Shown here piece by piece: positions 33,476 to 42,057 of a stretch of DNA of 64,000 nt (position 1 is the first letter of the stretch; every line of letters starts with the position of its first letter). The notes beneath the pieces are model-generated. The model had not been told where the DNA came from. It did not search any database and saw only the letters and a program-made list of their open reading frames with translations. The DNA comes from a virus, in IMG/VR virus record IMGVR_UViG_3300027996_002186, positions 1 to 64,000 of that record. The stretch is one strand, 5' to 3'. Position numbers and translations under genes: made by a program.

Positions 33476-34007
33476 ATCCTAAATCTCTTAGTCTATCACC
33501 GTGGTCAAAAGCAAATCCATTTTTATTCATTTGATTTAATTCTTCAATCGAAAACCATCTAGCTGATTGAGCATCATCCATACCGATTATATTGTTACCC
33601 ATATCTCCAGGAATCTCAACAGTAAACGAATGAGCTTCTACCCATGATGTATCACTATTTCTAGGATCTCTATTCTTATCATCAAAAACTCCTAATAGTT
33701 TGAATTTAGAATCTTCTATTTCCGATAGGTCTAATCCCGTCTCTTCTAGAATTTCTCTTTTACCAGCTTGTAACTCAGTCTCTAACCCAGGTTCCCATTC
33801 ATTACCCCGATTAGCAGTAGTATCAACAAAACCACCAGGAATACTCCATTTATTTGGTTCTGCCTTAACAGACTCACCTCTTTGTATTAATAATACTTGT
33901 TGTGTACCATCAACTGTTCTAGTTACGATAGTATCAGCGGTTGGGTTTGGACCAACATATCTTAATGATGGCTTGTCGAATGACTCAAATGTTTTTACAA
34001 ATTTCAT
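33462..34007 (-). CDS. Tagged Nudix hydrolase
   Basis: 181 residues. Tag MKFVKTFESFDKPSLRY, then a Nudix domain: VLLIQRGESVKAEPNKWSIPGGFVD, and the Nudix box residues LQAGKREILEETGLDL, with a short insertion between the first Gly and the Glu-rich helix. It hydrolyses a nucleoside diphosphate linked to X (damaged dNTP, ADP-ribose, NAD, or RNA caps). The tag implies a function at the start of infection. An AT box ends 4 nt before the ATG; the tag start also fixes the N-terminus. Confidence 0.88.
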   Translation of the reverse strand: MKFVKTFESFDKPSLRYVGPNPTADTIVTRTVDGTQQVLLIQRGESVKAEPNKWSIPGGFVDTTANRGNEWEPGLETELQAGKREILEETGLDLSEIEDSKFKLLGVFDDKNRDPRNSDTSWVEAHSFTVEIPGDMGNNIIGMDDAQSARWFSIEELNQMNKNGFAFDHGDRLRDLGFIFE

Positions 34008-34043
34008 AGTGTATATATTATAAAATTTTTATATATTTGTAGG

Positions 34044-34466
34044 ATGAGTAAATTATACGGAGTTGCTTTAATAACCAATTCCAAAATTAGAGATTTGATA
34101 TTGAGTTATGTTTTAGACGAAGAATCATTCAACAAGAATGATTATGTTTATGATGGTGAGTATGATTATATTATTGATATCAATAACACACTCAATACAG
34201 ATATCTCTAGATATACAAAGGTTTATAAAACATTAAATGGGGCTAAAAGACTAAGAGATAGTTTTGGAACAGATTCAGTAATGAGACTAAGGTACGCCAT
34301 ACCAGCAGGTGTTGGTTGGAAACGAGAATATAATACACCGACACATCAAGCTGTTATTATTGATATAACAAAAAAGTGGGATGATATAATCGATAAAAGA
34401 ATTGAAGAACGTACTAAAATCTTTAATAAAGATATAGAGAGGTTAAAATCAAAGAAGTCCAAATAA
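34044..34466 (+). CDS. Hypothetical protein, early class
   Basis: 140 residues: MSKLYGVALITNSKIRDLILSYVLD, YTKVYKTLNGAKRLRDSFGTD, then a basic helix (DKRIEERTKIFNKDIERLKSKK). TATATTTG (34032-34039) ends 4 nt before the ATG. Divergent from the Nudix gene. Unrecognised. Confidence 0.58.
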   Translation: MSKLYGVALITNSKIRDLILSYVLDEESFNKNDYVYDGEYDYIIDINNTLNTDISRYTKVYKTLNGAKRLRDSFGTDSVMRLRYAIPAGVGWKREYNTPTHQAVIIDITKKWDDIIDKRIEERTKIFNKDIERLKSKKSK

Positions 34467-34874
34467 CAAGTAAGCAACTTGTATAATCAACCCAATAATC
34501 ATAAAAATAGTTCTATTTCTATAAGTCATTATCTTTGTTAACTTAGCAGTTGAAGTTGTTGATTGTGATTTCCATTTTAATGGATAAACTTTAGAATCTA
34601 TTCTATTTCTAGTAACATAATAACTTCCATTATGGAAGAAACTAAATACTAAAGCCATACCAACAGTATTTAGTATAGAGAACCACCCAATGGTAAATGA
34701 TAACATAACTCCTATTAATATAAGTATTATACCTCTTTGTGATGCGAACACAGGGTGTATTTCAAAGTCATTTTTAGATTTTGAAATTCCCTTGAAATAC
34801 CAATAAAAACCTTCTCTAAATCCCTCTAACATTGAATATAATATCCAAAGTATATTTGTTATTAATACTATCAT
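34449..34874 (-). CDS. Multi-pass membrane protein
   Basis: 141 residues with four hydrophobic stretches (VLITNILWILYSMLE, GIILILIGVMLSFTIGWF, ILNTVGMALVFSFF, TIFMIIGLIIQVAYLLFGLL). No tag. Co-directional with, and just downstream of, the 337-residue tagged gene. Confidence 0.6.
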   Translation of the reverse strand: MIVLITNILWILYSMLEGFREGFYWYFKGISKSKNDFEIHPVFASQRGIILILIGVMLSFTIGWFSILNTVGMALVFSFFHNGSYYVTRNRIDSKVYPLKWKSQSTTSTAKLTKIMTYRNRTIFMIIGLIIQVAYLLFGLL

Positions 34875-34879
34875 AATTA

Positions 34880-35893
34880 TTATTTTTCTACTTTTACTCT
34901 AAAGTACAATTCATAAACATCAAAGACTTTAGTAACATCTCTTGAAAATCTTTTTGGTTCAGTAACAATCTTAAATGTTTTTTGTTCTTCATACCAATAA
35001 AATATTGTTATTAATATATTACCATCATTATCAATAATCTTATATCCCCGCTCGGCACTATGTGATTGTATATGTGGTCTAGATGCTTTAACTGGTACTA
35101 ATTTTAATTCATGGCTTTCGATTTTACTGTAAAACTTAGTAACCCAAGTGTTGAATAAAGACATTAGTTGTTCTCTATTATCAGATTTACCACTATCCAT
35201 AGCAGTTTTTATAGCCCATTCCGATGGTAGTAAATCATTATTTAATATTCTTATTTCATTTGGTAAAGTTCTAAGTTGTGCTTTATATTCATAAGTATCA
35301 CCACTTGGTCTTCTCCAAGTAGAATCGAAACTTAATGAATACCCTTCTATTCGAGCACCATCTAGGTCACGGTACCTAACACCTCTGTGGTGATGGTCAT
35401 CCACTATCTGTAAAGATTTTAATATATCTTCTACACCTTCATAATTAATAAAGGAATCACTTTGCTCTCTATCGAAAATTATTCTTATTGTAATATGATT
35501 TATATTTCTAATTGAATAATACACACTGGCTTTACCATCAAGCATTGATTTTATCCTATGTATTGAGTTATAGATAGAGTCTATTATATTTAACTCTGAT
35601 TCGAAATAAACACTCCCATTCCAATTCCTAACATCACCAGATCCACCATCAGATATAGATTTATCATTAATCGTTCTATCAAGTTCTATTTCGATACCTG
35701 GATAATAATCTTTAACATCTCTAGTTCTTCTGTGTGGGTAACCTGTTGATAGTGATATGTAAACAGGATCTATCATATAAGTATATCCCAAATCAACCAT
35801 ATCGATAAATATTTCCTCGATATTATCATCATCAGCATTTATTCTTGATAACAAGTCTTCTTTACTTTCTAATATTTGGGAAAATTTTCTCAC
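34880..35893 (-). CDS. Tagged large member of the D-x-G-Y family
   Basis: 337 residues beginning MRKFSQILESKEDLLSRIN (I-L-E-S). DDNIEEIFIDMVDLGYTYMIDPVYISL is the family core; two further alpha/beta segments follow (HITIRIIFDREQSDSF, RIEGYSLSFDSTWRRPSG) and a C-terminal beta segment (IIDNDGNILITIFYWYEEQKTFKIV). TTAATATATA ends 3 nt before the ATG. Confidence 0.68.
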   Translation of the reverse strand: MRKFSQILESKEDLLSRINADDDNIEEIFIDMVDLGYTYMIDPVYISLSTGYPHRRTRDVKDYYPGIEIELDRTINDKSISDGGSGDVRNWNGSVYFESELNIIDSIYNSIHRIKSMLDGKASVYYSIRNINHITIRIIFDREQSDSFINYEGVEDILKSLQIVDDHHHRGVRYRDLDGARIEGYSLSFDSTWRRPSGDTYEYKAQLRTLPNEIRILNNDLLPSEWAIKTAMDSGKSDNREQLMSLFNTWVTKFYSKIESHELKLVPVKASRPHIQSHSAERGYKIIDNDGNILITIFYWYEEQKTFKIVTEPKRFSRDVTKVFDVYELYFRVKVEK

Positions 35894-35927
35894 ATAGATA
35901 TATATTAAAATAAATCTATTTAAATTG

Positions 35928-35953
35928 AAAAACCCACCGTTACAGCGGTGGGT
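35928..35953. terminator. Bidirectional rho-independent terminator
   Basis: AAAACCCACCG and CGGTGGGTTTT form a long GC-containing stem around TTACAG, with T runs on both sides. It lies in a divergent intergenic region where no coding gene ends, so it probably ends a non-coding transcript. Confidence 0.8.
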
Positions 35954-36112
35954 TTTATTAACTCCTCGTTACAAGTATTAACTATTTTCTTACACCTGAG
36001 AACTTGCTAAACCTGGACTCACGGATTCACTTTTCAAGTAGAAAAGCTAACATCGTGTTAGAGAAGGAAATGAATTAAAGTTGTTTAATTCTGAATGTCT
36101 TTCTTTTTATTT
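35928..36112 (-). ncRNA. Candidate small RNA between divergent genes
   Basis: The 311-base gap 35894-36204 has no gene. On the minus strand a TATATTTG box (36119-36126) precedes about 160 bases of locally GC-richer sequence that ends in the strong terminator at 35953-35928. Promoter plus terminator without an ORF supports a small RNA of about 185 nt. No -33 TTG is evident. Confidence 0.45.
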
Positions 36113-36204
36113 ATATTACAAATATAGTGAAAAGTTTTTAATAAAAAATAAAATTTTACATTTTTAATATATAATACTCATATTAGTTAAAATAAAAACA
36201 ATAA

Positions 36205-36594
36205 ATGGGTCATATAGAGAAATTTAAGAGTTTTAGTAGAAGAAAAGTGGATAAAATAAGGAATCTTACTTGGGATGATGTTAAATCATTCGGTAATAAG
36301 AGTTGGGTTTACCTTAAACGTGAGAGTGATGAGACAAAACAAGCCGCTATGATTCTAAACAAAATGATATCTGGTAAAGATGTTACTAACAACGAAAAGA
36401 AATTCTTAAAAGAACAGAGCAAAGACCTTGTTAGGATAATATCAACCGGTGCTTTACCTATACCAATCACAGCTATCTTGGTATCTCTTGGTAAGAAATA
36501 TAATTTTGAAGTTTTTCCTGGTGATCAAAAAGAATTAAAAGCTCTTATCGAAAAGGAAAAGGAAGAGTTGGGTGTTGCTATCGAAGAAGAATAA
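36205..36594 (+). CDS. Tag-like protein, possibly LETM1-type domain
   Basis: 129 residues starting MGHIEKFKSFSRRKVDK, a weak version of the tag. A hydrophobic stretch (LVRIISTGALPIPITAILVSLGKKYNFEVFPGD) recalls LETM1-like ribosome-binding regions of Bacteroidota, a low-confidence resemblance. Acidic C-terminus. A distal TTAATATATA lies about 40 bases upstream. Confidence 0.55.
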   Translation: MGHIEKFKSFSRRKVDKIRNLTWDDVKSFGNKSWVYLKRESDETKQAAMILNKMISGKDVTNNEKKFLKEQSKDLVRIISTGALPIPITAILVSLGKKYNFEVFPGDQKELKALIEKEKEELGVAIEEE

Positions 36595-36598
36595 TTAA

Positions 36599-36619
36599 AC
36601 CACCAATATTATCGGTGGT
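36599..36619. terminator. Hairpin between converging genes
   Basis: ACCACC and GGTGGT separated by nine bases, between the stops of the 36205 and clpP genes. Short T tract only; plausible bidirectional terminator. Confidence 0.45.
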
Positions 36620-36627
36620 CTAAACTA

Positions 36628-37386
36628 TTATTTTAAGTGGGGTAATACTTCTTTTGCGTAGTAATCATCAAACCCTTCAAGTAATCCAGTAATTGGAGTA
36701 CTCTTATCAGTTATAATGATTTCATCAATGAAACCAAAGTCTAAAGCTTCTTGTGAGTTTAACCACTTATCTCTTCTAGCACTTTCTAATACTTCATCAA
36801 AAGATTTACCACTATTCTCAGCTAACATCTTAAATAAGATATAATTATACTTCTCAGATTCCATTTGTGAGATGCGATTATCAGCAACATGTCCTTGTGC
36901 ACCACTCGATACTTGGTGAATCATAACCTTTGAGAAATTCAAAGATGAACGTTTGCCTTTTGTACCAGATGATAATAGAATAGAACCCATAGATGCTGCC
37001 ATACCTGTGTTGATAGTTTCAATATCACAATCGATATATCTCATTACATCAACCATAGATAATCCACTTTTAACTGAACCACCTGGTGAATCAATGTGCA
37101 TCCTAATATCTCTTTTCTCCGCTGCTCCTTCTTCTACGGAATCAAGATACATCAATTGTGCTTGTACAACAGTTGACATATTATCATTCACAACACCAGC
37201 AACCCATAAAATTCTTTCTCTCATTAATCTAGAGAAAATATCCATTTGAGTTACTCTCATTTCTCTTTCTTCAAGTATGTATGGTGTCATACTATTCTCC
37301 ATTTGTTTTTGGTAATAGTGTAAGTTCATAGAAGATAACCCCTCACTCTTTGCGTACTTATTAAAATCTTTCCCGTAATCTATCAT
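36628..37386 (-). CDS. clpP: ClpP-type serine protease
   Basis: 252 residues. HIDSPGGSV (97-105) oxyanion loop, GMAASMGSILL with nucleophile Ser132, VMIHQVS with His157, and an Asp in the SARRDKW segment. Longer than bacterial ClpP (about 195) because of an N-terminal 45-residue extension. Classical ClpP works with an AAA+ unfoldase (ClpX/A/C) for protein turnover; some phages use ClpP-like enzymes as prohead proteases. Absence of a visible scaffold or capsid neighbour favours a degradative role. Untagged. Confidence 0.9.
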   Translation of the reverse strand: MIDYGKDFNKYAKSEGLSSMNLHYYQKQMENSMTPYILEEREMRVTQMDIFSRLMRERILWVAGVVNDNMSTVVQAQLMYLDSVEEGAAEKRDIRMHIDSPGGSVKSGLSMVDVMRYIDCDIETINTGMAASMGSILLSSGTKGKRSSLNFSKVMIHQVSSGAQGHVADNRISQMESEKYNYILFKMLAENSGKSFDEVLESARRDKWLNSQEALDFGFIDEIIITDKSTPITGLLEGFDDYYAKEVLPHLK

Positions 37387-37436
37387 ATTTCTTAATTTAG
37401 TTATTAATCATATAAAGAATAATCAAAAAAGTTTAA

Positions 37437-37467
37437 TTGTTATTTAATTACTTTATCCTTATATTTG
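37437..37467 (+). promoter_or_regulatory. Bacteroidota-type promoter for rnpA
   Basis: TTG (37437-37439), 20 bases, TATATTTG (37460-37467), then 5 nt to the GTG start. Matches the Bacteroidota consensus. Confidence 0.75.
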
Positions 37468-37472
37468 TGATT

Positions 37473-37781
37473 GTGAAAAAGAGTTTAATACTTAAAGGTA
37501 AGAGTGAAATCGATAATTTGTTTACAACTGGGTATCCAGTTTCAAGTGATTTTGTATTTGCTAAAGTTTTATCTTCTGATTCAACTAAATTCCTATTCGC
37601 TGTTTCATCTAAGAAATTTAGAAGAGCAGTTGATAGAAATAGAATAAAAAGGTTGATGAGAGAAGTTACTCGTAAAATAGATATAAGTGGTGTTAAAATT
37701 GCTTTTATCTACACCGGAAAATATTTACCGACATACTCAGAAGTAGAATTATCCATCAAATCAATAATCGGTAAAATATGA
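37473..37781 (+). CDS. rnpA: RNase P protein component
   Basis: 103 residues from a GTG (VKKSLILKGKSEIDNLF); the in-frame ATG upstream is inside the promoter. FLFAVSSKKFRRAVDRNRIKRLMREVTRKI is the RnpA signature helix (R-N-R-x-K-R-L-x-R-E), followed by AFIYTGKYLPTYSEVE. Length is normal. RnpA binds the catalytic RNA and tRNA 5' leaders; a phage copy could support processing of phage tRNAs or retune host RNase P. It is expressed from a host-type promoter, so probably early. No RNase P RNA is seen in the window. Confidence 0.93.
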   Translation: MKKSLILKGKSEIDNLFTTGYPVSSDFVFAKVLSSDSTKFLFAVSSKKFRRAVDRNRIKRLMREVTRKIDISGVKIAFIYTGKYLPTYSEVELSIKSIIGKI

Positions 37782-37886
37782 CATATTAAGGAATCTTAAC
37801 AATATAGTAACAATAAGATAGCACCATTTTATACATTTTTTTGACTTTTAGGTATATATAAAATCAAATAAAAATGTATAAAATAA

Positions 37887-38504
37887 ATGAATCTTAAAAT
37901 AAAATTATTATCATTACTAATGTTATTCACATTTAGTGGTATTTCTCAAATAAATTATGAAAATTGGTCAACTCTGAATGTTTGTGGTGGTGTAAGTGAT
38001 AAATTCAAGGTATACATGGAATTAGAACAAAGGTTCAATCATACAAACAAAAAAATAAGATATCTACATGGTGATATTGGATTGGTATATAAAGTAGGTG
38101 ATAAATTATCTATTGGTGGTTATTACAGAGAGTTATATGAAACTAAAAAGGGTGTTCGTGTTTCTGAAATTAGACCACATTTGGATATCTTTTATAAATT
38201 CAATAAGAATTGGAAAGTAAGAATAAGAAATGAATATCAAATAAAAGAATTTGATGATGATATTTATAGACTGAGAATAAGAGGTACTTACAAATTGAAC
38301 AAATTTGAAAATTTCAATCCATTAATACAAACAGAGGTTTTTTTAACACCAAATGGGTTAGTTAGGAATAGATTAAATATAGCGACCTCAATAAAGGTAG
38401 GTGATAAATTAATTATAGAACCTGGTTACTTATTAGAATCTAATAATAAGTCAGGATGGACTAACATACACATTTTGTGGGTTAATACAAAAATTAAATT
38501 TTAA
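37887..38504 (+). CDS. Outer-membrane beta-barrel protein (DUF2490-like)
   Basis: 205 residues: signal peptide MNLKIKLLSLLMLFTFSGISQ, then amphipathic strands alternating aromatic/polar (YMELEQRFNHTNKKIRYLHGDIGL, LSIGGYYRELYET, WKVRIRNEYQIKEF, YRLRIRGTYKL) and a C-terminal strand ending KIKF. This fits the DUF2490 outer-membrane barrel of Bacteroidota. A phage-made barrel could block adsorption of other phages or aid release; inference. Confidence 0.75.
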   Translation: MNLKIKLLSLLMLFTFSGISQINYENWSTLNVCGGVSDKFKVYMELEQRFNHTNKKIRYLHGDIGLVYKVGDKLSIGGYYRELYETKKGVRVSEIRPHLDIFYKFNKNWKVRIRNEYQIKEFDDDIYRLRIRGTYKLNKFENFNPLIQTEVFLTPNGLVRNRLNIATSIKVGDKLIIEPGYLLESNNKSGWTNIHILWVNTKIKF

Positions 38505-38631
38505 TAGTTTATTTAAGTAAATTACAATATTCTTTGAAGTGTTTGATTCTATCATATAATTTTATTGAAAAATAAAGCCGCTGATGCTAAAGGATATTTA
38601 TCAACCACTATATTAAAAGGTGTGGTTATGG

Positions 38632-40113
38632 TTATTGACAATCATAACAAGGTCGTTCACCTCTCCCACTACAATCAGAACATTCTATGGTTGAATTACC
38701 ATCACATTCAGTACAATCTACTTTACCCCTAGCATCACAATCCTCACAATCTACATCATGTTCTTCACCATCAGATCCTTCTTCTGTTATAGTTCCTCCA
38801 CCATCACAATTTGAACAATTTTCTGTACCATATCCGTCACATTCTGGACAGTCTCTTTCACCACTACCACCACAATCATAACATTCCACTTCGCCTCCAC
38901 CACCACATCCCTCACATCTATAATGTGAGCCTTCAGTATCTTCTAATATATAACAATTACCACATTCATCTATTGATAGTGTACCATTATCTTTATTCCA
39001 ATATTTCAAAGTGTCTAAGTAAGGATATTTTTCATATTCACCTGGTTTTATATCCACGATTATGTTCAAATTTGTATCATCACCATTAGGATCAATACAA
39101 CTACCATTGGCGTTGGATGCGTTTCCACGTTTTGTATACCAACCATTCTCTTTAGCATAATCCTTAAATAATTGAACATCAGAATCATTGGCTGTGTATA
39201 TTCTATCCATAAATCTTTTACCATCTCTCAATTTCCAAAGTAATGCTCTTCCTAAAATTTTATCTGTATCATCATCTGATTTATAAATAACCAAAGTACA
39301 AACTTCTGGATTAGAAATATAGATATCAAAAAATTCCTCATCAACAGCGGACATACAAGAACTACCTAATACGCCCCTCCTTGTCGAGTAATGTGAATAG
39401 TGATACCAATATCCTATTTTATCACCAGTAACTTCTTCAAATAGTGAAAATTTATCATTAAATTTATCAATTGTTGCTTTATATAAATTAACAAATACTT
39501 CAATATCCTTATCAAGGAATTCTATATCATTAGTTTTAAGTAATGCTCTAATAGCTCTACCTACTTTAACTTCTTGTCTATTCGTTGACCAAATTTTATC
39601 CAATCTATCATCAACCTTTCTAATCTTTTCGGCATTTATGACCAATTCTGTACTTGGGAATTTAACATAAACAAATCTCTTACCCGATTCTTCCGAAACT
39701 GTTTCTTTAATAATTTCTCCTAGTTCATCATTTTCTGGTTTTATCAATTCCTCACCAGGTGTGAATCCTAAAGCATCGAAAATAGTTTTATTTTTATATT
39801 CTCCTCCTTCATTTTTATTAAAAGTTAACCAACCACCATTATTACCAACAAATCTAACCTTAATATTTTCCTCACTCAGTATTTGTTGTGCTCTTCTATC
39901 TGGTATAAATGATACTTTATCATTTTTATCCATTACTATATCAAAATAATTAGACCTAACGTCTAAATCTTTATTCTCAACATCTAAAAGTGATTTGGAT
40001 ACTGGGTTCTCTATTTTTGAAAGAGTGAGTCTAAATTTATCAGAATAAACGACATCCGACTCCAATATTAACTCTAATGACTCATTTATGAAATCAAAAT
40101 ACTTTTTTAACAT
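38632..40113 (-). CDS. Tagged protein with DnaJ-type zinc-finger array (paralogue 2)
   Basis: 493 residues. Tag MLKKYFDFINESLELILES. The central domain GVLGSSCMSAVDEEFFDIY, GRALLWKLRDGKRFMDRIYT pairs with the protein at 27949. The C-terminal 110 residues have CEGCGGGGEVECYDCGGSGER-type knuckles, about nine, with an acidic insertion (EEGSDGEEHDVD). The order tag, domain, finger array is the same as in paralogue 1. TTAATATATA lies about 19 nt before the ATG. Confidence 0.8.
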   Translation of the reverse strand: MLKKYFDFINESLELILESDVVYSDKFRLTLSKIENPVSKSLLDVENKDLDVRSNYFDIVMDKNDKVSFIPDRRAQQILSEENIKVRFVGNNGGWLTFNKNEGGEYKNKTIFDALGFTPGEELIKPENDELGEIIKETVSEESGKRFVYVKFPSTELVINAEKIRKVDDRLDKIWSTNRQEVKVGRAIRALLKTNDIEFLDKDIEVFVNLYKATIDKFNDKFSLFEEVTGDKIGYWYHYSHYSTRRGVLGSSCMSAVDEEFFDIYISNPEVCTLVIYKSDDDTDKILGRALLWKLRDGKRFMDRIYTANDSDVQLFKDYAKENGWYTKRGNASNANGSCIDPNGDDTNLNIIVDIKPGEYEKYPYLDTLKYWNKDNGTLSIDECGNCYILEDTEGSHYRCEGCGGGGEVECYDCGGSGERDCPECDGYGTENCSNCDGGGTITEEGSDGEEHDVDCEDCDARGKVDCTECDGNSTIECSDCSGRGERPCYDCQ

Positions 40114-40151
40114 AATTATATTTCAGTTTTTATATATATTAAATACTATTT

Positions 40152-40433
40152 ATGAAATATATTAAACCATATAAAATTTTTGAATCAAGATACACTCTTG
40201 AGGAATACTTATATGCTGTTTCACAAGAATTTAGTAAGTATAATATCTCTGCGGTCGGTGTTCGAGAGTTGTTAGATAATTATAAAGTAGCTATCGAAGA
40301 TGCTATATCAAGTGATGTTGATCCATATACATTTGTAAAAAATATTGCTAATGATATGCAATTATCTGATAATGGTGGTTTCATGAGTCATGACACACCG
40401 CCTCCGCAACCAACAACGATTAAATATCTATAA
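40152..40433 (+). CDS. Tagged small protein
   Basis: 93 residues beginning MKYIKPYKIFESRYTLEEYL (I-F-E-S). Helical middle (YLYAVSQEFSKYNISAVGVRELLDNYKVAIEDAI), Pro-rich end. Starts 38 bases from the divergent zinc-finger gene. Unknown function. Confidence 0.65.
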   Translation: MKYIKPYKIFESRYTLEEYLYAVSQEFSKYNISAVGVRELLDNYKVAIEDAISSDVDPYTFVKNIANDMQLSDNGGFMSHDTPPPQPTTIKYL

Positions 40434-40526
40434 TCTATATCTTTTTTCTCATTATATAGGAAAACATAAACTTGAGCAGATTATTGAATTGAAAAGTTAA
40501 TATATACAGAAAGTATTAATTTTATT

Positions 40527-40907
40527 ATGAGAATAAAGAGATTCAATGAAATAGAAAAATCAGGAGAAATATCTGAAGGTATAGATGCTGATATCTTAGG
40601 TATCACAACTAACACTGGTAGAAGAACCGGAACTAGAAGTCCTAATAGAAGAACTCAATACTTTTATGATTACTATACTGGTAAGAAAATTAGTGGTAAA
40701 TCTAAATATGAATTAAACTCTAAAGTTTTTGACTTGGCTAAGAGAGATGATGAACTTGGTTTATTAGCTCAATTTTGTTTACAAGTTGAAAGAGATTCAA
40801 TGACTACTGATTATAGTATTACAGGACAAATGGATAAAGGTGGTTTGTCTGATGAATTTATACAAAAGATTAAAAATATCAGTGATAATATTGAAGGTGA
40901 AGAGTAA
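40527..40907 (+). CDS. Tagged hypothetical protein
   Basis: 126 residues starting MRIKRFNEIEKSGEISEG (F-N-E). Basic loop (NTGRRTGTRSPNRRTQYFYDYYTGKKISGKSKYELNSK), then an acidic helical end. TTAATATATA lies about 20 nt upstream. Confidence 0.62.
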   Translation: MRIKRFNEIEKSGEISEGIDADILGITTNTGRRTGTRSPNRRTQYFYDYYTGKKISGKSKYELNSKVFDLAKRDDELGLLAQFCLQVERDSMTTDYSITGQMDKGGLSDEFIQKIKNISDNIEGEE

Positions 40908-40918
40908 ATAAACTTGTT

Positions 40919-41140
40919 TCAATTTAATCTAACTATAACACACCCATAATTTGTAGGGTGATCAATAACATTAAAATTATAATCATAACAAGTTTCTTTA
41001 ACGATTTCTTTCATACGATTACTAATACCCGTTATAATTTCAATCTCAATCTCATTTTTTTGCATCATTTCCCAAAAGAAGGTATCTAACCTCCTTGACA
41101 CAAACTCATGTTTAATTCCATGTAAATCTAACTTTTTCAT
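40919..41140 (-). CDS. Smr-domain protein
   Basis: 74 residues from MKKLDLHGIKHEFVSRRLD; the longer frame upstream runs through the AT box. LDLHG and EIEIITGISNRMKEIVKE are the two hallmark motifs of Smr domains (LDxHG and TGxG, here TGIS). Smr domains nick or cleave branched DNA or RNA. Stand-alone and shorter than usual (about 80). Divergent from 41158. Confidence 0.8.
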   Translation of the reverse strand: MKKLDLHGIKHEFVSRRLDTFFWEMMQKNEIEIEIITGISNRMKEIVKETCYDYNFNVIDHPTNYGCVIVRLN

Positions 41141-41157
41141 TTTAATATATATCTTAT

Positions 41158-41412
41158 ATGAGATATCTGAGAACATACAAAAAGTTTACGGAAAATGCTT
41201 ACGTAGCAGCATCCACTGCTGGTTCTGGTAGTGTAGTTGCTGCTCAACCTGGATCCTTACCTGGTACATTCGGAACAGATGGGTCTGGTGATATTGGGTT
41301 TACCTTTAAGAAGGAGAAAAGAAAAAAAGGTGATGTTACCGAGGTTAGTGATTTGAGAGACCTAGAAGAGGTTGAAATTGAGAAGGTTGATGATATAAAA
41401 ATCAAAAATTAA
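41158..41412 (+). CDS. Tagged small protein, low-complexity middle
   Basis: 84 residues beginning MRYLRTYKKFTENAYVAAS (F-T-E-N). Ala/Gly/Ser-rich middle (STAGSGSVVAAQPGSLPGTFG) and a charged end (KKEKRKKGDVTEVSDL). TTAATATATA ends about 7 nt before the ATG. Confidence 0.62.
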   Translation: MRYLRTYKKFTENAYVAASTAGSGSVVAAQPGSLPGTFGTDGSGDIGFTFKKEKRKKGDVTEVSDLRDLEEVEIEKVDDIKIKN

Positions 41413-41427
41413 TAAGTTATTTAAAAT

Positions 41428-41695
41428 AAAAAAGAAACTGATTTACATCTGTGTGATCAGATATAATTTCAGTCTCTTTTCTTACGAGTCCAGAAGTTCA
41501 CAATTTCATTTACTCTACTACACACCTTTTAATTCAACCGTATCGGTATAGCTAATACTAATCTACTGCGGATTAAACAGATAAAGAATCCATAACCTCG
41601 GTAAAAGTTATCCCAATTTTCATCACAAGTTACCGCGAGTGATTTATATGAGAGTGATTAAACACTTTTTTAATTTCGGTATAAATTAAATACCT
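41428..41695 (-). ncRNA. Candidate small RNA with terminator
   Basis: The 297-base gap 41413-41709 has no gene. On the minus strand a TATATTTG box (41701-41708) is followed by about 220 bases of mixed composition and then GAGACTGA / TCAGTTTC (41476-41469 and 41441-41434), forming a stem followed by six T. The set-up is like the 35.9-36.1 kb gap. Confidence 0.42.
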
Positions 41696-41709
41696 TAATA
41701 CAAATATAG

Positions 41710-41985
41710 TTATTTTATTTTAATATTTGATCTTTTTTTATTATTATATTTCTGAGCTTTCTCCTTGATATCGGTCAGAGACATACCAAATATTAATGCG
41801 ATTATTATTATAACTACTGACAATAAAGCAGTTGATATGATAATCAAAAATGGTATCCATAATGGAGATGTTACCCACCACCAAGACCAAGTTGCGACCA
41901 TACCTACTTCAGCTAATTTTAATCCCAAAAATAGGAGGAAAATTAACACAGGTAAACTCAAACCACTGTTATTAGATTTTGACAT
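41710..41985 (-). CDS. Small membrane protein
   Basis: 91 residues with two hydrophobic helices (LSLPVLIFLLFLGLKLAEVGMV and PFLIIISTALLSVVIIIIALIFG) and a basic tail. No tag. No family. Confidence 0.55.
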   Translation of the reverse strand: MSKSNNSGLSLPVLIFLLFLGLKLAEVGMVATWSWWWVTSPLWIPFLIIISTALLSVVIIIIALIFGMSLTDIKEKAQKYNNKKRSNIKIK

Positions 41986-42057
41986 ACAATCTTTTTTATT
42001 TTATACCTATTTCTTATAATAAGTTTTCTATTTTTTTTTGTGAATATATGAGATTGA

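Noticed and set aside
36628-37386. ClpP-like gene as the prohead protease that would cut the tags
   Set aside because: Sequence fits true ClpP with all its motifs and there is no capsid or scaffold gene nearby; the proposed tag protease more likely lies outside the window.
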